A stretch of 7,750 nucleotides of DNA from Endozoicomonas sp031844845 (GCF_031844845.1 NZ_JAVRMB020000431.1:1-7750), one strand, 5' to 3'; shown: positions 1-6,390, counted from the stretch's first letter. Numbers and translations: made by a program. Notes: generated from the sequence alone by a model not told the origin.

Positions 1-107
1 AAATTCATCCAGCAATTGTTGCTGGCCGGCTACGTCATGAGAATAAAAACTACAGTCTTCTTTCTAATATGATTGGAAACAAGATGGTTCGGCATCATTT
101 CCAGTGA
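1..107 (+). CDS. C-terminal end of a HigA/ImmA-IrrE-like protein (partial)
   Basis: The frame that begins at base 3 stays open from the left edge to a TGA at 105-107 and gives 34 residues. It starts IHPAIVAGRLRHENKNY and ends NKMVRHHFQ. The pattern HPAIVAGR-RHE--NY--L---G---VR--F is one I recognise from the C-terminus of XRE/HigA-type proteins that carry an ImmA/IrrE metallopeptidase-like domain. These are often antitoxins or phage-type regulators. The HTH and HExxH parts would lie left of the window, so the full domain layout cannot be confirmed. The last codons and the stop sit inside a perfect 12-bp hairpin. This is the only gene I support on the plus strand. The family call rests on a short tail and could be wrong. 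Confidence 0.6.
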   Translation, partial: IHPAIVAGRLRHENKNYSLLSNMIGNKMVRHHFQ

Positions 108-119
108 TGCCGAACCGTC
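83..119 (+). terminator. Strong hairpin over the stop codon of the left-edge gene
   Basis: GGTTCGGCATCA (86-97) pairs perfectly with TGATGCCGAACC (105-116) across a 7-base loop. The stem extends outward to 15 bp with one T-G wobble. The TGA stop of the left-edge gene lies in the right arm. No T-run follows on either strand, so it is not a classical intrinsic terminator. It could still stop transcription between convergent genes or protect the 3' end of the mRNA. Confidence 0.5.
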
Positions 120-162
120 ATCATCTGTTCAGTCGGCTCAAGCCAACAGCCTGGTCTGAATT

Positions 163-372
163 TCAACCATTCTGTTTCCCTTCAGGGAAGAGCAGAATCT
201 CGGCCCCTATCAGCGGCAGCAGTCTTGCAATAGCGTCCTTATAGAGTTCAGAATCCACCGTTTTCACGTACTCTGCTTTTCGCTGCCGCCAGTCAAGGGT
301 TCTGATCAGACTTGGAATCTTAACATTCGCTGGTCGACTTTTTCCCTGGGAACGGATGGGAAGACAAATCAC
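163..372 (-). CDS. Unrecognised small ORF, possibly a gene remnant
   Basis: This is a 69-codon frame with a GTG start at 370-372 and a TGA at 163-165. The protein is basic in its first half (RSQGKSRPANVK, RTLDWRQRKAEY) and more hydrophobic near the end (IARLLPLIGAEILLF). I do not recognise it with confidence. The stretch LDWRQRKAEY faintly recalls the C-terminus of TnsD/TniQ-type transposition proteins, but that is only an impression. No convincing ribosome-binding site precedes the GTG, and a stop lies just upstream in frame. The ORF adjoins a decayed VanZ fragment, so it may be the 3' remnant of a truncated gene and not a functional one. Confidence 0.25.
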   Translation of the reverse strand: MICLPIRSQGKSRPANVKIPSLIRTLDWRQRKAEYVKTVDSELYKDAIARLLPLIGAEILLFPEGKQNG

Positions 373-402
373 CTGCCCAATAACTGCTCATAAATCACTC
401 TT

Positions 403-566
403 TTCAATCAGCACACCAAAGGCAGTAAAGCCAATGGTTTCCACCAGATTATTTGCTTTTTTGGGTAGACCAGATCAAACAGGGCAAATAGTACCATAAA
501 CGTTATTGCGTGCTTGAGCTTATCGTTGATAAAACCGGTAGGATCCGCCTCGCCGGGGATTACCAG
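403..566 (-). pseudogene. Decayed VanZ-family gene fragment
   Basis: Read on the minus strand from about 566, the sequence encodes VIPGEADPTGFINDKLKHA, then ITFMVLFALFDLVYP and WWKPLAL. This matches residues 35-80 of the intact VanZ protein at 7066-7443, which has VIPHRYDPTGFINDKVKHA and FLVLFGLFDLAWP. Just after WWKPLAL the frame breaks. FGVLIE continues in another frame near 403-425, and stops follow. The N-terminal membrane segment and the C-terminal third are missing. The DNA similarity to 7240-7330 is obvious by eye, for example the shared cagatcaaacagg and aaaaccggt. It is a broken paralogue and is not expected to be functional. Confidence 0.75.
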
Positions 567-641
567 GTTCCGCGTAAAGCCTCGCCTTCAGGCCTTAGGC
601 TCTCAAGTCCTCGGGTCCAATCGGGCGGGGATACAAAAACC

Positions 642-760
642 AGTGTCAGGTCTTTCATTTTGCATAAATGCAAGAATCAAGACCGGACCCCGTTTTTTCA
701 CGACCCCGTTTTTTCATTTTGAATAAATGCAAGAATCAAGACCCAGCTTGCGACCCCGGT
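642..760. repeat. Two tandem copies of an imperfect palindromic repeat
   Basis: Copy 1 holds CATTTTGCATAAATGC (656-671) followed by AAGAATCAAGACC. Copy 2 repeats the same 29-base block at 715-743 with one change (GAATAAATGC), giving a 59-bp period. The 15-mer GACCCCGTTTTTTCA occurs at 686-700 and again at 702-716. In copy 1, GGTCTT (649-654) and TGCAT (661-665) pair imperfectly with ATGCA and AAGACC, so the unit can fold as a hairpin. Related units lie at 2830-2895 and 4048-4127. They resemble the GGGGTCAGGTCTT-type repeats scattered through some gammaproteobacterial genomes. That link comes from memory. No transposase is present. Confidence 0.7.
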
Positions 761-777
761 TTGCTTTGTATTTATGG

Positions 778-1857
778 CTAGCCATCAACAATTAAAGAAT
801 TAAACGCATTAATGATGGGTTCTGGAATATCTTCTGAGGTCATATGACGTGAGATTGATACCCCCCAAGAATGACTCTTGTTTGGCCAACTTCCAATCAA
901 CTGTTCTTGCCCAACATCCCTTAGCTTTTGGAAAATTACCGATTTAAGTCTGGCCGAAAATTTCCCACTTTCATTTAAATTATGATTTACTTCAACTGTA
1001 GGAATATTATCCAATATTTGTGATAGCTCTTCATTGCTAATGCTAATAGTGTTTCCAAACACTTCTTCGATTAGCTTAGGCCACACATGATGAGGAATAG
1101 AATCCTCTAAGTCCTGCTTTCCAACTATAAATGTTTTTTGATCGGATCCCTTTCTAGTGTCTGCATCAAATAAGTAGACGGCTAAATCCTTAGTTTTCGC
1201 AAAGCCTTTAATTAGGCGGTCTAACATATTTTCTGCAAGATCTGCATTTGTACAACCACCTAAATTAACTAGCTGTATATTATCTTCTCTCAGTGATCTT
1301 GATGTATACTTTTTATACAGGGCTGGAATCAATGTTTCTTCCGTATTACCTTCGACAATAAGAAATTTATCATAAAATAAGAAATCACTATTGATTAGCC
1401 CTAATGCTTCATAAACATCTTGAACTTCTTGTGAGTTACCAATTATTGTGTAGCTGTTTCTTATATCAAATGTATTAATGTCTTTGATATAAGAAGCATT
1501 GACAAATATTGTACTATGCGTACTAATTATTATTTGGAAGTTTTTCTTAGATAATAAACTTAATGTTTTTAAGAACTCTCTTTGTGCCTTTGGATGAAGG
1601 TGCGTCTCTGGCTCATCAAAACACCAAACATAACGCCTTCTATTTTCTTCATCTAATTGTTCCTCTGCTTGCAGTTTAAGAAGAGCAAACCAGATTTGCC
1701 GCTTAACTCCTTCTCCTTGATTGTCAATATGAACATAACCTTCAGATTCTATCTTTTTTACAAAAAGGTCAGTCAACTTATTTTGCAACTCAAATGTTAT
1801 GTTTGCATTGACTGATTCGATACTAGGAACTTCATTATGAATTCCAATCTCTGACAA
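778..1857 (-). CDS. OLD-family nuclease, C-terminal part (Walker B, TOPRIM); separated from its N-terminus by a frameshift
   Basis: This is the second half of a broken ATPase-nuclease gene. The frame can be read from a TTG at 1857, but that is probably not a real start. The reading continues from the upstream half if one base is added at 1869-1874. Numbered from the TTG, residues 46-56 (NQGEGVKRQIW) stand where the ABC signature belongs. Walker B is YVWCFDEPETHLHP (76-89) and the H-loop is STHS (112-115). A TOPRIM domain follows, with FLIVEGNTEE (165-174; E169 as likely metal ligand), LFDAD (229-233) and GKQDLEDSI (246-254). OLD-family proteins cut or nick DNA through TOPRIM under ATPase control and act in phage defence. 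The codons are AT-rich: line 1401-1460 has 21 G+C of 60. Family call firm; activity uncertain because of the break. Confidence 0.85.
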   Translation of the reverse strand: MSEIGIHNEVPSIESVNANITFELQNKLTDLFVKKIESEGYVHIDNQGEGVKRQIWFALLKLQAEEQLDEENRRRYVWCFDEPETHLHPKAQREFLKTLSLLSKKNFQIIISTHSTIFVNASYIKDINTFDIRNSYTIIGNSQEVQDVYEALGLINSDFLFYDKFLIVEGNTEETLIPALYKKYTSRSLREDNIQLVNLGGCTNADLAENMLDRLIKGFAKTKDLAVYLFDADTRKGSDQKTFIVGKQDLEDSIPHHVWPKLIEEVFGNTISISNEELSQILDNIPTVEVNHNLNESGKFSARLKSVIFQKLRDVGQEQLIGSWPNKSHSWGVSISRHMTSEDIPEPIINAFNSLIVDG

Positions 1858-2723
1858 TTTAGAATTGATTTTTTCTGAGCTCTATTGCTTAGTGATCTTG
1901 AAAACTGTTGTGCTCTGCTTACTTCATGTTCGATCGAACTATCGAGTAATGCACTAGCTGCCTTCGTAATACCTTCAAGGGATTCATTCCAGCTAAGATA
2001 GGCATGCTCTGGAAAAACAGACAAGTCCGACTTCCATTTTTTTTGCTTAGAGTCATCATTTAGTTTTACGAACTTTAATTCGCAATCTGTTGTTTGAAGT
2101 ATTGATCTTATTTTTTCATAATTTGAATATCTTCCCTCATCATTGTCATTTCTTAAATTATGGTTGCCAGGGTTATGCTGCTTCATTGCTGAATTTATTT
2201 GCGCTTGTGTAGATGAATAAATACTGGAAATCTCATTATTAACAGGATGGTGATGCAAGTAATAAACACTTGATTCCCCGTCAGTTGAATCAAATACTCT
2301 AGCTTTGATTAAGTATTTCTTCTCATTAGTATCAAACTCAGATGATTCTATAGCCCATTTCAACTGAGGAGATATCTCATAACCATTAATCTCAAAGTTT
2401 TCAATTTCAAACTTACCTATAAATACAACATGAGGATCTTCTGAGTGATCCCCATAAAATAATCTAGGAAGATTGTTAGAATTAAGCAGGTCGTTTATTT
2501 CCTGATTTGTTAATGAAGTATGAGAAAGATCATTTTTTCCTGTTTTATCATTAGGTAAATTTATTCTCGAACCTTGCACCAATAAAAACCTAATGCTATT
2601 TAATGATGAGGTTTTTCCGCAATCATTTTCTCCTATAAACAATGAAGGCCTTGTACTTTGCAAACTGATGTGCGTGTGTCTGCAACTTTTATAATTAAAA
2701 GCAGTAAATTCTTTAAGTATCAT
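1797..2723 (-). CDS. OLD-family nuclease, N-terminal part (AAA ATPase Walker A); frameshifted before the TOPRIM half
   Basis: I prefer the ATG at 2721-2723 (MILKEFTAFNYKS) over the TTG at 2735, because OLD and AAA proteins usually begin a few residues before this F-N-F/Y-KS strand. Neither start has a strong ribosome-binding site. Walker A is GENDCGKTSS at about residues 31-40 (ATG numbering). A long insert of low complexity and many polar residues follows, as expected before the signature motif. After QKK the frame departs from the family sequence and ends at a TAA (1797-1799) overlapping the next frame. Restoring one A in the A-run gives a protein of about 648 aa, close to full-length class 1 OLD proteins. 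No UvrD-type GajB partner is present, which argues against Gabija. Without the fix, this product lacks Walker B and TOPRIM. Confidence 0.8.
   Translation of the reverse strand: MILKEFTAFNYKSCRHTHISLQSTRPSLFIGENDCGKTSSLNSIRFLLVQGSRINLPNDKTGKNDLSHTSLTNQEINDLLNSNNLPRLFYGDHSEDPHVVFIGKFEIENFEINGYEISPQLKWAIESSEFDTNEKKYLIKARVFDSTDGESSVYYLHHHPVNNEISSIYSSTQAQINSAMKQHNPGNHNLRNDNDEGRYSNYEKIRSILQTTDCELKFVKLNDDSKQKKWKSDLSVFPEHAYLSWNESLEGITKAASALLDSSIEHEVSRAQQFSRSLSNRAQKKSILNCQRLEFIMKFLVSNQSMQT
1869..1874 (-). other. Frameshift site: run of six A (minus strand) in the OLD gene
   Basis: The minus strand reads CAG AAA AAA TCA here, leading to SILNCQRLE and a stop 70 bases on. With seven A it would read CAG AAA AAA ATC AAT TCT AAA TTG, that is QKKINSKL, running straight into SEIGIHNEV and the Walker B/TOPRIM half. 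The join is thus exact to one base. Possible causes are a mutation, a sequencing or assembly error in a homopolymer, phase variation, or a -1 ribosomal slip on AAA-AAA. The heptamer would be G-AAA-AAA, which is only a partial match to the usual slippery pattern. Confidence 0.85.
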
Positions 2724-2829
2724 TGTACTGATCAACTTGATGTTGTTAAAGAAATATGATTAGAGGCATATCAGGGGGGAAGGTATGCACGAATCACTGT
2801 TGCATAACATGCTGCTGAATGAACAAAAA

Positions 2830-2895
2830 GGGTGCCAGGTCTTTTATTTTAAATGTATGCAAGAATCAAGAGCCGACCTACGACCCCGTCATTTT
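2830..2895. repeat. Dispersed palindromic repeat, copy between the Mrr and OLD genes
   Basis: GGTCTT at 2838-2843 is followed by TTATTTTAAATGTATGC, then AAGAATCAAGA (2860-2870), and then CGACCCCGT at 2881-2889. The order and spacing match the copies at 642-760. It fills most of the 187-bp gap between the ATG of the OLD gene and the stop of the Mrr gene. The rest of the gap (2736-2829) shows nothing I can name. Confidence 0.6.
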
Positions 2896-2910
2896 ATGAG
2901 TGCTGCATAT

Positions 2911-3909
2911 CTATATGAGTTGAGGAGATATTATAATGCCAAGTGATTCTTTTGTTGTTTGACTCAGTTTGTCTATATTGTCATAGATTAAATTTACAAA
3001 GTCAGATCCTTCGATAGTTACTACACCTTCAGCCTCAGCTTTGTTTTTTAAATCTTCGTTAAACTTGGCTGTTGAAATCAATATCTTCCTATATGTTGTG
3101 AAGTCATCATTGCTGGTGTCATAAGCAGTTAACTGCTTTAAGCCTTTTGAACTTGTTGTACCCGTATGATGTTTCACCTGGATGTACAAACATTCTGAAT
3201 CACCAGTAAGAAAGTTGTATTTTTTTGCAATGATATCAATATCATCGATGCCGCTGCTTTGGTTTTTAGCTTGAATTCGTGCTTCATAGTTATTTATTTT
3301 TAATATTTCTACCACTAATTTCTCTAACCCATACCCTCCAGCGGATAAAGCAATTTTTTCACCATTCTGAAGCCTTGATAATAATTCACTTTTAAATTCC
3401 TTTTCTTTTCTTTCTTCAATATCCTCTATCTCGGCTTTCCAAGTATGAATCATCCCCTGGTTAAGTGAGAGTACGTGTTTTTCAATTTCTTCAGAGAAAT
3501 CATTTAAATCAGCAATGGCCATTCTGATTTTTAAACGACTTTGAAATTGCGTGGATAATATTTTTCTAGGAATGAATGAGTTGCCTTTGTCATCTTTAAG
3601 GAAATTAACTTTAACCTGGTTCTGACTATGTCTAATCCCAGAGTTGTCATTAAAACTTTTGGTACCTTCCACTTTTGCAATGGCAATTGCACCAGCTGTC
3701 GGAATGATAACGACATCGTTTTTTGTTAAGTTGAAATATCTTCTTATTTGGTTTTTCTTTCTTCCGAAATCATGGCCTTGTTTTTTGAAACCATCATTTA
3801 TTAGTTCGTTAAAGCTTGTATATTTTGAGAAGTCTACATGCCTCCAGCCATAGCCTATTTCTGAATTTTTAATAAGTTCTTTAGGACTTCTTACCAGAAC
3901 GTAATTCAT
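2911..3909 (-). CDS. Mrr-type restriction endonuclease
   Basis: This 332-aa protein probably cleaves DNA bearing foreign or modified bases. The C-terminal nuclease is a PD-(D/E)XK fold of the Mrr_cat type: GGYGLEKLVVEIL (191-203, E196), then GIDDIDII (220-227, D222 as likely catalytic Asp), then LYIQVKHH (241-248, Q244 and K246). The QxK in place of ExK is usual in Mrr proteins. Residues 1-130 form a separate domain. Its stretch DVVIIPTAGAIAIAKVEG (65-82) resembles the PUA/EVE-like N-termini found before such nucleases, which could sense modified bases (inference). A charged helix (159-175) links the two. The ATG at 3909 has GAGA seven bases upstream, and a TATAAC (3930-3935 region) may be a -10 box. 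The gene is AT-rich like the OLD gene downstream, and both read the same way. No methyltransferase lies nearby, which fits a type IV enzyme. Confidence 0.85.
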   Translation of the reverse strand: MNYVLVRSPKELIKNSEIGYGWRHVDFSKYTSFNELINDGFKKQGHDFGRKKNQIRRYFNLTKNDVVIIPTAGAIAIAKVEGTKSFNDNSGIRHSQNQVKVNFLKDDKGNSFIPRKILSTQFQSRLKIRMAIADLNDFSEEIEKHVLSLNQGMIHTWKAEIEDIEERKEKEFKSELLSRLQNGEKIALSAGGYGLEKLVVEILKINNYEARIQAKNQSSGIDDIDIIAKKYNFLTGDSECLYIQVKHHTGTTSSKGLKQLTAYDTSNDDFTTYRKILISTAKFNEDLKNKAEAEGVVTIEGSDFVNLIYDNIDKLSQTTKESLGIIISPQLI

Positions 3910-4047
3910 CTTTATATCTCAATCGTCTAGTTATACTGAGTGACTTAAGCGATCAGTGGGAGTGACGGTAACCCACCCTCTACGCACGGATTCAGGGTCA
4001 ATTCTTAAATTTTGCATGCCAAATCAAAAATCTTGGGTCACAAAAAT

Positions 4048-4127
4048 CTGGGGCAGGTCTTTCTTTTTGAACAACAATCGTCGCTAGATTCTATGCGCGA
4101 TAGGCAAGCTTAAATACCTGACCCCAG
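4048..4127. repeat. Inverted-repeat unit upstream of the Mrr gene
   Basis: CTGGGGCAGGTCTTT (4048-4062) faces AAATACCTGACCCCAG (4112-4127), an almost perfect inverted pair enclosing about 50 bases. The ends resemble those of the repeats at 642-760 and 2830-2895 (GTCAGGTCTT and GACCCCG). No coding potential is seen inside. The neighbouring stretch 3910-4047 holds the probable Mrr promoter region and the GGGTCA-AAATTTTGCAT pieces, which look like further debris of the same family. Confidence 0.6.
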
Positions 4128-4142
4128 CTTACCTTCGGGCTA

Positions 4143-4180
4143 AGCTGTCGAAGTCCGGTGGCGCCACCCTTCGACGAGCT
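4143..4180. repeat. Palindromic intergenic repeat, possible terminator
   Basis: AGCTGTCGAAG (4143-4153) pairs with CTTCGACGAGCT (4169-4180), with one bulged G. The space between holds a perfect 12-bp palindrome, GGTGGCGCCACC (4157-4168). The right side continues as CAGGGTGAACGG, giving the CCTTCGAC-AGCTCAGGGTGAACGG pattern known as a common dispersed repeat in many proteobacteria (from memory). It lies 54 bp past the end of the four-gene operon and could end its transcript, but there is no T-run. Confidence 0.55.
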
Positions 4181-4233
4181 CAGGGTGAACGGAGTCTGGG
4201 TCCAAAATGGGGAAGTTATTTACGGACAGTTCC

Positions 4234-4641
4234 TCAGGCTTCAACCGCCAGAAATTCCGATAAACAGGATATATGAAATGCTGTCCAGGTTTCCCTGCCC
4301 TGAAAAATGATGCCTGTTACTGATGGTGCTTTAATGAACATGGCAAACGCTTTTTTCCCTTTCATTTGACCCAGTCGATATTCTGGCTTGAGACCGCTTA
4401 ATGCTGTCGATTTATTAAGATAAATGACCGCGTGATTAAGGTCGTTTTGATAGACAGTAGGCATATTGATCGGATCCCCGCCCGGATTAACAATTTCCGG
4501 AACACCGACAGCATTGACGAAACTACCATCATCCATCACATAAAAATAAACCCACTTGTCTGAAAGAAACTCACACAACGAATGTAGCGTATTGAAACTC
4601 CGGGTTTCTGAAATAATATCCAGGGTTTTTTCCGTATCCAT
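4234..4641 (-). CDS. Small SseB-like protein (tentative)
   Basis: I place the start at the ATG 4639-4641 (MDTEKTLDIISE), which has AGGAAA six to seven bases upstream. A TTG at 4662 would overlap the previous stop but has no better signal. The product is 135 aa and soluble, without signal peptide or membrane segment. Its second half, from AVIYLNKSTALSGL through GKKAFAMFIKAPSVTGIIFQ to CLSEFL, follows the strand-helix rhythm of the SseB N-terminal domain, which has the order value, threshold, L-x-G-K, hydrophobic strand, NPG-like turn. The resemblance is moderate and the role of that domain is poorly known. It is the last gene of a tightly packed minus-strand operon, 17 bp after the SEC-C gene. 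Confidence 0.7.
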   Translation of the reverse strand: MDTEKTLDIISETRSFNTLHSLCEFLSDKWVYFYVMDDGSFVNAVGVPEIVNPGGDPINMPTVYQNDLNHAVIYLNKSTALSGLKPEYRLGQMKGKKAFAMFIKAPSVTGIIFQGRETWTAFHISCLSEFLAVEA

Positions 4642-4658
4642 ATATTTCCTGTTATGCC

Positions 4659-5300
4659 TCAACCTTCAGCAGGCTCTTCATTCTCGTTTTCATAAGCGTG
4701 GTACTGGTCCACATTTTCACCCACTGACCCGGTCAATTGAAAAGCAACCGGTTTGTGTTGATCGGTTTCGGTAATTTCCAGAATCGTGACCTGGTGGATC
4801 AGTTTATCGCCGTAGTCGAAGAGATAGAGGAACTCTCTGCCTTCACTGAGATCTAAATCCCGGAGTTCAGCAAGGGCCGCTGCTTTCGTGGGGGCGTTGA
4901 TATTTGAGGGATAGTGTTCACCATCCGGTGCTGCGGAGTATTCCGATGTACTGTCGAATAATTTATTGGACAGATAAAAGGAGAACATATGGTCATTATC
5001 CCAATCGAACGCCCTCTGTATTTTCAGGTGCAGGTTGTACAGGCTTTGCATGCCCGCGATCAGGAACGTTCTGGACACTTCCTTATGGTCCAGGTCATGG
5101 CAAGGGTGACGAACCAGTTCTACCTTAATGTGATAGAGCGTTGGCGGTTCGCTTAACAGGGCCTGGACTTCAGCAAGGGAGGTTGATTTTGACAGTGCCC
5201 GTTGAATCTCATCTTCTTTCAGAGGCTCCAGAAAACAACACTTCTTGTATTTTTTACCACTGCCGCAGGGGCAGGGTTCATTTCGGTTGAGTTTAAGCAT
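4659..5300 (-). CDS. SEC-C motif plus pRiA4b ORF-3-like domain protein
   Basis: The N-terminus (residues 7-22) is a SEC-C zinc-binding motif: NEPCPCGSGKKYKKCC, with C10, C12, C21 and C22 as ligands. It is the same type as the tail of SecA, but it is found on many unrelated proteins. Residues 55-178 form a pRiA4b ORF-3-like domain, seen in YHIKVELVRHP, the helix with FDWDNDHMFSFYLS (98-111) and FLYLFDYGDKLIHQV (157-171). The C-terminal tail is acidic (ENENEEPAEG). The ATG at 5298-5300 overlaps the upstream stop by 8 bases, and AGGAG lies 12 bases before it, so translation is probably coupled. The molecular function of this domain is unknown. The 139-aa protein at 5864-6283 carries a related domain. 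Confidence 0.9.
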   Translation of the reverse strand: MLKLNRNEPCPCGSGKKYKKCCFLEPLKEDEIQRALSKSTSLAEVQALLSEPPTLYHIKVELVRHPCHDLDHKEVSRTFLIAGMQSLYNLHLKIQRAFDWDNDHMFSFYLSNKLFDSTSEYSAAPDGEHYPSNINAPTKAAALAELRDLDLSEGREFLYLFDYGDKLIHQVTILEITETDQHKPVAFQLTGSVGENVDQYHAYENENEEPAEG

Positions 5301-5814
5301 CGCTGGTTGACGGCTCCTGACCGGTTGTCGACTCCTGAATTACATGGCTCCTGGTCGGCAAAATCATTAAAACGAGTATGGCAAATATAGCAACAACCAA
5401 TGCCCGTTTTGCCCGGATAAGAGCTAACTGTTCTCCTGCTAATTTAAGATTGCTCGCTGCCAGCTCACGTTCGACTGTTGCTATATCACGTTCCTTACCT
5501 GCACAAAGCTGGTCTGGTCCGGGCTCTGTATCATTTTGTGATGAAGGGTATTTATGCAGCAATGCCTCATCCTCGTCTTTAAAGGCCTGATGACTCAATG
5601 CCAATAAATGTTGGGACACAAGAGTGACCATATTATTGGCATCGTCTCCTTCCTTAATGAGTGATGCCACATCAACGAAAGCATTATCGTAATCAAGCTT
5701 TAATTTTTCCGCCAGCTGCCTGGCATGTTTTTCATGCTCTTCTGTCGTCATGTTACTCAGAGCAACCGTTAATTCATTGGGTGTTGTAATATTCAGCAAT
5801 GCTTCGGTTTTCAT
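5293..5814 (-). CDS. Coiled-coil protein with one C-terminal membrane segment
   Basis: I do not recognise a family in this 173-aa protein. It has an acidic helical N-terminal half (residues 20-90, with EEHEKHARQLAEKLKL), a linker rich in P, D and S (90-105), a likely coiled coil (107-136: ERDIATVERELAAS, then GEQLALIRAKR) and a single hydrophobic segment (138-153, ALVVAIFAILVLMILP). The basic RAKR just before that segment predicts a cytoplasmic N-terminus with the short C-terminal tail outside. There is no signal peptide. The ATG at 5814 lacks a clear ribosome-binding site. It lies 49 bp after the first operon gene and overlaps the SEC-C gene by 8 bp (ATGCTTAA), which suggests it anchors or partners the neighbouring products (inference). 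Confidence 0.8.
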   Translation of the reverse strand: MKTEALLNITTPNELTVALSNMTTEEHEKHARQLAEKLKLDYDNAFVDVASLIKEGDDANNMVTLVSQHLLALSHQAFKDEDEALLHKYPSSQNDTEPGPDQLCAGKERDIATVERELAASNLKLAGEQLALIRAKRALVVAIFAILVLMILPTRSHVIQESTTGQEPSTSDA

Positions 5815-5863
5815 TGTTACAGGGTTCCAAACGAAATCACGTTATTGTTGTTGCGGGGAAGAC

Positions 5864-6283
5864 TCAACATTCGACAGTGGGATACTGCGTGGGTTTAACA
5901 CCTTCTTCGGATACCAAAGTTGGGTATCCCTGACCGGGTTTAGGCTCTTTAGGCTTCTTTCTGGTTCTGCTGATCTGAAACTTCCAGTCATCGCCATAAT
6001 CGAACCAATAAAAGAGTTTCCGGTTTTTTGCCAGGGGGAAGATGTCTTTGAGACTGCGCTCTATTTGGTAAAGATCATCATGCTCAAATCGTTCCCTGTC
6101 AAAACTTCGATCTGTCCTTGCGACATAGAACTCATATAGATGATCATTCTTAAAACCCACGGCTTCCTGAATAAGGAAATGAAGATCTTCCAGGGTTTCG
6201 TTATCGTCCAGTTCCATTTCACACTTCCAGTGCTCTTCGAAGTACATGCCATCGATCAGCTTGATATTGAGCGAAATGATCAT
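5864..6283 (-). CDS. pRiA4b ORF-3-like domain protein
   Basis: This 139-aa protein consists almost wholly of a pRiA4b ORF-3-like domain. It opens with a strand (MIISLNIKLID), has the helix LEDLHFLIQEAVGF and the motif FKNDHLYEFYV (44-54), and then the family's most typical stretch FYWFDYGDDWKFQI (91-104). The tail is rich in K and P and ends VEC. The gene leads the operon. Its ATG at 6281-6283 has only a weak AGAG about 11 bases upstream. Its promoter must lie in or just below the MITE-like element that begins 24 bp upstream. The domain's biochemical role is not established. The order of motifs matches the SEC-C protein two genes later, so the two may be paralogues or partners. Confidence 0.85.
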   Translation of the reverse strand: MIISLNIKLIDGMYFEEHWKCEMELDDNETLEDLHFLIQEAVGFKNDHLYEFYVARTDRSFDRERFEHDDLYQIERSLKDIFPLAKNRKLFYWFDYGDDWKFQISRTRKKPKEPKPGQGYPTLVSEEGVKPTQYPTVEC

Positions 6284-6390
6284 AATGAATGACTCTTCAG
6301 TGTTGGGGGGTGCAATTAAAAGTGTTACACAGCTATGATTCCGTTCAGGAGGTCCGGCCCTTATCTGTGTACGGGAACACCTCCGCTGTC

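Noticed and set aside
510..726. Two overlapping plus-strand ORFs of 70 codons
   Set aside because: They run through the VanZ fragment antisense and the palindromic repeats. Neither has family motifs.
642..760. CRISPR array
   Set aside because: Only two tandem copies are present, the units are palindromic throughout, and there are no regular unique spacers.
778..2723. PARIS (AriA/AriB) system
   Set aside because: In PARIS the ATPase and the TOPRIM nuclease are separate proteins. Here one base restores a single fused protein with the OLD layout.
2784..2945. Plus-strand ORF of 53 codons with a strong-looking ribosome-binding site (AGGGGGGAAGG), beginning MHESLLHNMLLNEQKG
   Set aside because: Most of it runs through the dispersed repeat and into the 3' end of the Mrr gene on the other strand. 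The peptide resembles nothing I know, so the site is probably chance or a remnant.
778..3909. Gabija (GajA/GajB) system
   Set aside because: The ATPase-TOPRIM protein could suggest GajA, but there is no UvrD-like helicase partner. The neighbour is an Mrr-type nuclease.
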